NCBI GenBank assembly: GCA_035543875.1
Contig: DATKIY010000052.1
Location: forward strand, 1-10,199
Origin: DATKIY01 sp035543875
GTDB taxonomy: Bacteria; Actinomycetota; Actinomycetes; JAHEKZ01
Reading direction: 5' to 3'
DNA length: 10,199 bases
Shown piece after piece: positions 5,701 to 10,199 of the stretch. Under the pieces are notes generated by a model. It was not told where the DNA came from, searched no databases, and saw only the letters and a list, made by a program, of their open reading frames with translations. Made by a program: the position numbers and the translations under genes. Numbering within the stretch: the stretch's first letter is position 1; every line of letters begins with the position of its first letter.

Positions 5701-7737
5701 TTAGCGCTGGACGACCGCGTCGACTGCGACGGCCCGGTTTTCGCTAACGATGACCGGGTTGATCTCAACCAGCGACAAGTTCTCGCGTAACAGAGCGTCT
5801 CCGACGCTTTGCGCGAGTTGGCAGACGGCGTCGATGGCGAGCGGTGGTTTGCCACGGCCACCGGCGAGCAGGGTGTATCCGCGAAGCTGTTGGACTGCGG
5901 TCTTGATGCGCGCCGCACCAGCTGGCAGCGGGATGACGGCGACGTCGTCGAGTAGTTCGGTCCAGATGCCGCCCAAGCCGACGACGAGCGATGGGACTAT
6001 TCCGTCGCGTGTGGCTGACACGAGCATTTCGACGCCGGGATCGGCCATCTCCTCAACCAGGACGACACCGCCGGGCACGAGTGACAGAAGTCGCTCGGCG
6101 GCGGCTGTGATTTCTGTTGGGTCGGTCATACCAAGGATCACACCGCCTATCTCTGTCTTGTGTTTGATGTCGGCGTGGCTGACCTTCATAGCGATGGGTC
6201 CATCAAACTTCTCGGCGAGTGCTACGGCTTCGACTGCGGAGTTGGCGACGCCACCTTCAGGAACGGTGACACCGTGGGCGGACAACAGCGACTTGCCGTC
6301 GTGCTCTGCCAGCCAGTGTCCACCCATATGAGGTACTGAGGCTCGGGCAATAGCGCGTAGTCGGTCGGGGTTGGCCGAGACGGCTGTGTGTGCGCCCAGC
6401 GCTCGCAGAGCGGTCGGAATCCCTGCCAGTGCTGTTACGCCAAAAGAAGCGAGGTCGTCGGCCACGTACGTCGGCATTAGTTCTGGTAAGCCTGCGCAAA
6501 CTGCTTTGGTCACTCCGGGGATCTCGGCGTGAACCACTCCGTCGCGAGTGGCCTTCCACTCGGCGGTGTTCGACTCGGGCATCGCGACCGGGGTGTCTTG
6601 GACGTACAGGATTTGATTGACGTCGTCGTCGGCTGCGAGGACCTCAACGACAGCCTTCACGGCGTCAGTTTCAGCCCATAGTGCATTGGTGTGGTCCAAC
6701 GGGTTGGTGATGACGACGCCGTCAGGCAGAAGTGGTTTGAGCTTTTCGTGCGTTGCTGCAGACAGACTTGCGAGCCTCACGCCGAGTCTGTCTGCTTCGT
6801 CGGCTGTGATGACCGAGTCGCCACCAGAGCAGGTAACGACAGCGATACCCCCAGCGCGCGTTGGCCTCGGTGTGGCCAGCAGTTTGGCGGTCTCCAACAG
6901 TTCATGTGGGTCGTGACACCAAGCGCCACCAGCCTCTTCGATCAACGACCGGAAGATTCGGTGGTCCCCCGCCACAGCCGCAGTGTGAGCACCACCTGCC
7001 ACCGCACCCGCTTCACTTCGACCAGCCTTGAGAACAGCAATGCGGACATTGGTTTCCGCACAGCGCGCGAAAGCCTCTGCCCACTGACCGCCGTTGCCAT
7101 CATCTTCGAGGTAGAGCGCAACTGATCGAACACCGTCCGTGGTCGCCAGCTGCCGCAGTGCGGCGGAGGCGTCGACCACTGCGCTGTTTCCCACCGAAAC
7201 GACCGTGTGCCAACGCAGTCCGCGCCTGCTTGCGAGCGCAGTCACTCCCACATTGCCGCTTTGAGTGATGAGCGCTACGCCACCTGCTTCGCCAATATCG
7301 GCGAAGTCTCCCCACATTGGTGCGCGATGGTGCACAGCAACGATGCCGTTCGCGTTTGGCCCGATCACGGGTAGTGAATGTTTTGCGGCTGATTCGACGA
7401 GGGCTTCTTGTCGGTCGGTTCGCCCGGTCTCCGAAAACTCAGCCGCAAAGACCACAGCGCCACCGCACCCAATGCGGCCAGCTGTTTCGACAATGTCGGG
7501 AACGGTGTCGGCTGGTGTGGCAATGACGACTGCATCGACAGGTGAGTCGATTGCGTCAAGAGCCGGTATGCACTTGATGCCGTGCACGTCCGTGCGCTTG
7601 GGGTGAACGCCGACCAACCGTCCCGGGAACCCGGCACGCAGCAGATTGGTGACGACGGTGTTTCCGTACGAGCTTTCGCGGTCGGTAGCGCCGACAATTG
7701 CGATCGACGCGGGAGCAAACAGTCGAGACAGATCCAC
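5701..7737 (-). CDS. ADP-forming acyl-CoA/acetate-CoA ligase family protein (fused alpha-beta)
   Basis: This 678-residue protein fuses the alpha- and beta-type parts of the NDP-forming acyl-CoA synthetase family, which interconverts acid + CoA + ATP with acyl-CoA + ADP + phosphate through a phosphohistidine. In order it shows a CoA-binding Rossmann domain (SIAIVGATDRESSYGN, about 11-26), a succinyl-CoA-ligase-like domain (ALITQSGNVG at 155-164) with the likely phosphorylated His251 in GGAHTAAVAG, a second flavodoxin-like segment (about 295-450), and an ATP-grasp domain from about 460 (IAMKVSHADIKHKTEIGGV at 515-533; GLGGIWTELLDD; metal-binding VEINPV near 657-662). There is no GNAT domain, so it is not a Pat-type lysine acetyltransferase. 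The GTG start follows the acyl-CoA dehydrogenase stop by 3 bp, giving a firm two-gene operon. The acyl substrate is unknown. Confidence 0.92.
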   Translation of the reverse strand: MDLSRLFAPASIAIVGATDRESSYGNTVVTNLLRAGFPGRLVGVHPKRTDVHGIKCIPALDAIDSPVDAVVIATPADTVPDIVETAGRIGCGGAVVFAAEFSETGRTDRQEALVESAAKHSLPVIGPNANGIVAVHHRAPMWGDFADIGEAGGVALITQSGNVGVTALASRRGLRWHTVVSVGNSAVVDASAALRQLATTDGVRSVALYLEDDGNGGQWAEAFARCAETNVRIAVLKAGRSEAGAVAGGAHTAAVAGDHRIFRSLIEEAGGAWCHDPHELLETAKLLATPRPTRAGGIAVVTCSGGDSVITADEADRLGVRLASLSAATHEKLKPLLPDGVVITNPLDHTNALWAETDAVKAVVEVLAADDDVNQILYVQDTPVAMPESNTAEWKATRDGVVHAEIPGVTKAVCAGLPELMPTYVADDLASFGVTALAGIPTALRALGAHTAVSANPDRLRAIARASVPHMGGHWLAEHDGKSLLSAHGVTVPEGGVANSAVEAVALAEKFDGPIAMKVSHADIKHKTEIGGVILGMTDPTEITAAAERLLSLVPGGVVLVEEMADPGVEMLVSATRDGIVPSLVVGLGGIWTELLDDVAVIPLPAGAARIKTAVQQLRGYTLLAGGRGKPPLAIDAVCQLAQSVGDALLRENLSLVEINPVIVSENRAVAVDAVVQR

Positions 7738-7740
7738 GGC

Positions 7741-8919
7741 TCAGCCCAGCATGGCGTCGACGCCACGCTTTTCCAGCGCGCGAGCCACGATGAGCCTCTG
7801 GATTTCGCTGGTGCCTTCCCAAATACGGTCAACGCGAAGCTCGCGCCAGAAGCGTTCTGCGGCGTAGGTGCGCATGTATCCGCGTCCACCGAAGATCTGA
7901 AGGGCTCGGTCGGCGCACCGGTTAGCGGCCTCGGAGCAAAACAGCTTGGCCATGGAGGCACGACCGTGGATCAGTTTGGGGTCGGCCCCAGCGTCCTTCA
8001 TGCGTGCAACGTCAAGGGCAAGCAGTCGCCCTGCTGCGGCATCGGCTGCGGAATCGGCCAGGGGGAACGAAACGCCCTGGTGGTCGATGAGCCGCGCCCC
8101 ACCTTGTTCACGGTTGATGGCCCACTCGGTTGTCTCGCTGATCAAGCGTTGCATGGCGCCGACGCAGCGAGCCGCGATACCAAGGCGTTCCTCGGTAAAC
8201 CACATCCGTTGCAGCTCGTCGCCCTGTCCTACACCGCCGATAATGTCGTCAGCGGATACCCGCACACCGTCGAACCGCATCGTCGGGTGTCCGTGCGGGT
8301 AGTGGTGGGTGAACGGCGGGTCGTCGACGATCGAAACACCTTGGGCGTCTGCCGGGATGGCAAACAGGGTGGGGTGTTTTTGACCGCCGTCGATGACATT
8401 AGCCATGACCACGAGCACGGCCGCGACCGAGCCGTACGTGACAAACCACTTCTCACCGTCTACGACGTAGCTGCCATCGCCCTGCTTGACCGCCGTGGTG
8501 AGGATGCCCGAAGGGTCGGAGCCGGCATCCTTTTCGGTGACCGCGTAGGCGTCGTGCAGTTCGCCTCGCAGTGCTGGCCGGAGCCAGCGGTCAATCAGGG
8601 CGGGGGAGGCCGAACGCCAGACGTTGTAGGCGGTCGGCATGTACCAGCTGCATGCGTTGGTGTTGCGTCCGAACTGCTCCTCGACGAGGAACCACTCGCT
8701 GGTAGTCCACCCCTGTCCGCCGTCTTCGACCCGGTGCATGCCACCGGAGAGTCGGTATTCGGGCGCCGTCGCCCGGATATGGGCGACCGCCTCGGCTGGG
8801 AGTGGGCCACCTGCGAGCTCGGCGGTGTGCTCAAGGGGGATCAGCACATCGTCGACATAGGATCGAGCGCGGGCCTGGACGTCGCGTTCTGACGGGCTAA
8901 GCGACCGGTCGAAAGTCAC
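7741..8919 (-). CDS. Acyl-CoA dehydrogenase family protein
   Basis: This 392-residue FAD enzyme should introduce the alpha,beta double bond into an acyl-CoA. It has the three-domain layout of the family: an N-terminal helical domain, a beta domain with AYAVTEKDAGSDPSGI (124-139) and GEKWFVTYG (155-163), and a C-terminal helical domain. The C-terminal domain has QIFGGRGYMR (341-350) and WEGTSEIQRLIVAR (367-380). E368 is at the usual catalytic-base position of the WEGT/YEGT motif, so an active dehydrogenase is likely. The GTG start at 8919 has AAAGGAG 4 nt upstream. It is the first gene of an operon with the acyl-CoA synthetase (3-bp junction). Chain-length or branched-chain specificity cannot be read from the sequence. 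Confidence 0.95.
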   Translation of the reverse strand: MTFDRSLSPSERDVQARARSYVDDVLIPLEHTAELAGGPLPAEAVAHIRATAPEYRLSGGMHRVEDGGQGWTTSEWFLVEEQFGRNTNACSWYMPTAYNVWRSASPALIDRWLRPALRGELHDAYAVTEKDAGSDPSGILTTAVKQGDGSYVVDGEKWFVTYGSVAAVLVVMANVIDGGQKHPTLFAIPADAQGVSIVDDPPFTHHYPHGHPTMRFDGVRVSADDIIGGVGQGDELQRMWFTEERLGIAARCVGAMQRLISETTEWAINREQGGARLIDHQGVSFPLADSAADAAAGRLLALDVARMKDAGADPKLIHGRASMAKLFCSEAANRCADRALQIFGGRGYMRTYAAERFWRELRVDRIWEGTSEIQRLIVARALEKRGVDAMLG

Positions 8920-8923
8920 GGTT

Positions 8924-8930
8924 CTCCTTT
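8924..8930 (-). promoter_or_regulatory. Shine-Dalgarno site of the acyl-CoA dehydrogenase gene
   Basis: The minus strand has AAAGGAG followed by AACC and the GTG start at 8919. This supports GTG as the true start and 8920-9029 as the full divergent intergenic region. Confidence 0.75.
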
Positions 8931-8944
8931 GGGCGGGCCGTTAC

Positions 8945-8973
8945 TTCCTGAGCGGCCGTTCGAAGAGTATCCT
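8945..8973 (+). promoter_or_regulatory. Putative promoter of the aminotransferase gene
   Basis: TATCCT at 8968-8973 is a plausible -10 element on the plus strand. A poor -35-like TTCCTG (8945-8950) lies 17 nt upstream. The start point would fall inside the palindrome and leave a leader of about 50 nt before ATG 9030. The -35 match is weak, so this is tentative. Confidence 0.28.
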
Positions 8974-8991
8974 GACTGATCAGTCAGCCAA
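8964..8991 (-). promoter_or_regulatory. Putative promoter of the acyl-CoA dehydrogenase/synthetase operon
   Basis: On the minus strand TTGGCT (8991-8986) and TACTCT (8969-8964) are spaced by 16 nt, fair matches to sigma-70-type -35 and -10 elements. Transcription would start near 8957, about 38 nt before the GTG at 8919. The 16-bp palindrome fills almost the whole spacer. A better -35-like TTGACC (8998-8993) exists, but it is 21 nt from the nearest GATACT and so is less likely. Confidence 0.4.
8972..8987. promoter_or_regulatory. Perfect 16-bp palindrome, probable TetR-family operator
   Basis: CTGACTGATCAGTCAG reads identically on both strands. It is central in the 110-bp region between the divergent acyl-CoA dehydrogenase and aminotransferase genes. 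Its symmetry, length and TGACTGATCAGTCA core resemble operators of TetR-family repressors, which often control acyl-CoA metabolism. It sits between the proposed -35 and -10 of the leftward promoter and abuts the proposed -10 of the rightward one, so one bound dimer could block both. No regulator gene lies in the window. The palindrome is certain; its role and the family of the binding protein are inferred. Confidence 0.7.
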
Positions 8992-8996
8992 TGGTC

Positions 8997-9012
8997 AACC
9001 CGTTCGCGGGTT
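8997..9012 (+). repeat. Short hairpin in the leader of the aminotransferase gene
   Basis: AACCCG and CGGGTT form a perfect 6-bp stem around a TTCG tetraloop, ending about 8 nt before the AGGGGA ribosome binding site at 9020-9025. It is followed by only one more T, so it is not a convincing terminator. In RNA it could stabilise the leader or affect translation; in DNA it could be a second protein-binding site. Confidence 0.5.
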
Positions 9013-9029
9013 TGGAGCAAGGGGAAGTC

Positions 9030-10199
9030 ATGCCGGGTCCGGGAAGCATCGTCGACGCTGAGCTGGTTCAGCGACAGGTGCGCGACCACATGATCCTGAA
9101 CTTTACGGACATGAATGACTTCAAGGACACGGAGATTCCGATCTTTGTCCGCGGTGAGGGCTGTCACGTCTTCGACGTCCACGGCAAAAAGTTCATCGAT
9201 GGGTTGTCTGGGCTCTACTGCTCGAACCTTGGTCACTCGTTCGGAGCAGAGATTGGCGATGTCGCCAAGGCACAGTTGGAAGAGCTGGCGTTTACTCCCA
9301 CTTGGTATGTCGGCCACCCGCGCGCTGCCGAGCTAGCTGACCGGATCGCCTCGCTGACACCTCCGGGCATGAATCGGTTGTTCTTCACCACCGGCGGCGG
9401 TGAGGCAAACGAGTCGATGTGGAAGATGGTTCGTCAATGGCACCAGGCCAACGGCCAACCGCAGCGCGTCAAAGCGATCGCTCGCAATACCGCGTATCAC
9501 GGCACCAGTTTGGGCGCGCTTTCGTTTACCGGAATTGAGTTTTGCCGTCAGCCTTTCGAACCGCTGCCCATCGACGTTACGCATGTCAGTGAGACAAACG
9601 CTTACCGTCACCCCAAGGGAGACGATGAAGCGTCGTTTACTCAGGCCCTGCTTGAGGAAATGGAACAGGCCATCATTGACGCTGGTCCCGATGAGGTTGC
9701 CCTCATCATCGCTGAACCCGTTCAGAACTCTGGTGGTTGCTTCGAACCGCCCGCCGGATACTGGGCTGGTTTGCGGGCACTGGCCGATAAGTACGGAATC
9801 CTGTTGACGGCTGATGAGGTCATTACTGGCTTCGGTCGGGTTGGTGAGTGGTTTGGCTCAATCCGCTACGACATCGCGCCAGACTTCATCATCTTCGCCA
9901 AGGGGGCCACGGCAGGCATGGCGCCACTGGGTGGTGTGATCGTCCATGATCGTGTCGCTGACGTGTTCATGTCGGGCAAGGCGTTCTACAACCACGGGAT
10001 CACCTACAGCGGTCACCCGGTATCGACCGCGGTGGCTCACAAGGTGATTGACATTTATGAGCGTGAGAACGTCCTAGACAACGTGCGCGCCAACGAAATC
10101 TTCCTGCGCGAACGCCTGAACGAGTTGCGTCGGGTTCCGTTGGTTGGCGATGTTCGTGGAGTTGGTCATTTCTTCGCGCTAGAAATGGTCAAGGATCGC
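9030..10199 (+). CDS. Class III pyridoxal-phosphate aminotransferase, C-terminus outside the window
   Basis: The frame is open from ATG 9030 to the window end (390 codons); roughly 50-70 residues of the usual 440-460 are missing. GGGGA lies 4 nt upstream of the ATG. Fold type I features are clear: the substrate and PLP-phosphate region FTTGGGEANESM (119-130), AYHGTSLGALS (155-165), the PLP-ring aspartate D262 in TADEVITGFGRVGEWFG, Schiff-base lysine K291 in FAKGATAGMAPLGGV, and TYSGHP (325-330). The family includes omega-amino acid:pyruvate and polyamine aminotransferases, and M. tuberculosis Rv3329 looks like a close type. It is divergent from the acyl-CoA dehydrogenase operon across a palindromic site, which suggests joint control. 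The amino donor cannot be assigned from sequence. Confidence 0.93.
   Translation, partial: MPGPGSIVDAELVQRQVRDHMILNFTDMNDFKDTEIPIFVRGEGCHVFDVHGKKFIDGLSGLYCSNLGHSFGAEIGDVAKAQLEELAFTPTWYVGHPRAAELADRIASLTPPGMNRLFFTTGGGEANESMWKMVRQWHQANGQPQRVKAIARNTAYHGTSLGALSFTGIEFCRQPFEPLPIDVTHVSETNAYRHPKGDDEASFTQALLEEMEQAIIDAGPDEVALIIAEPVQNSGGCFEPPAGYWAGLRALADKYGILLTADEVITGFGRVGEWFGSIRYDIAPDFIIFAKGATAGMAPLGGVIVHDRVADVFMSGKAFYNHGITYSGHPVSTAVAHKVIDIYERENVLDNVRANEIFLRERLNELRRVPLVGDVRGVGHFFALEMVKDR

Noticed and set aside
7582..8892. A 436-codon open frame on the plus strand opposite the acyl-CoA dehydrogenase and the start of the CoA ligase
   Set aside because: Both genes beneath it have full, motif-rich family matches and good start sites on the minus strand. 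The antisense translation has no recognisable domain and is explained by codon bias giving few stops in the opposite frame.
8916..9317. A 133-codon minus-strand frame covering the divergent intergenic region and the start of the aminotransferase
   Set aside because: It runs antisense to the well-supported aminotransferase N-terminus and covers the palindrome and both ribosome binding sites. Its translation shows no domain that I recognise.

Overview
This window is roughly 55-60% G+C by eye and is packed with ordinary chromosomal housekeeping and catabolic genes. GTG starts, short or overlapping gene junctions and a four-gene sdhCDAB operon all point to an actinobacterium (Actinomycetota). The sdh proteins, the DacB-type carboxypeptidase, the YihY-type membrane protein and the class III aminotransferase match a set that also lies near one another in Mycobacterium tuberculosis (Rv3316-Rv3319, Rv3329, Rv3330, Rv3335c). 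Genus cannot be fixed from this sequence.

Layout, left to right. Positions 1-148 hold the last codons of a plus-strand gene, possibly a 2'-5' RNA ligase family protein. Its stop overlaps the ATG of a six-helix YihY/BrkB-family membrane protein (145-1113, plus). That gene runs tail-to-tail into a secreted, membrane-anchored D-Ala-D-Ala carboxypeptidase (2161-1073, minus), and the two overlap by 41 bp. Next on the minus strand is the complete succinate dehydrogenase operon: sdhC (5532-5140), sdhD (5138-4692), sdhA (4682-2937) and sdhB (2937-2209). Junctions are 1 bp, 9 bp and a TGATG overlap. A 168-bp gene-free gap (5533-5700) should carry its promoter. Further right, still on the minus strand, an acyl-CoA dehydrogenase (8919-7741) and an ADP-forming acyl-CoA synthetase (7737-5701) form a tight two-gene operon. 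A 110-bp divergent intergenic region (8920-9029) separates them from a plus-strand class III aminotransferase (9030 to beyond 10199) that is cut by the window edge.

The sdh genes make complex II of the respiratory chain and TCA cycle. All the expected Fe-S, FAD and heme ligand residues are visible. The acyl-CoA dehydrogenase, acyl-CoA synthetase and aminotransferase look like parts of one catabolic module, probably for an amine or omega-amino acid whose carbon skeleton is activated to a CoA thioester and oxidised. The substrate cannot be read from the sequence.

The most informative non-coding signal is a perfect 16-bp palindrome (8972-8987) in the divergent region. It lies over the plausible promoter elements of both directions and looks like a TetR-family operator. 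I see no mobile element, CRISPR array, RNA gene or clearly new system in this window.
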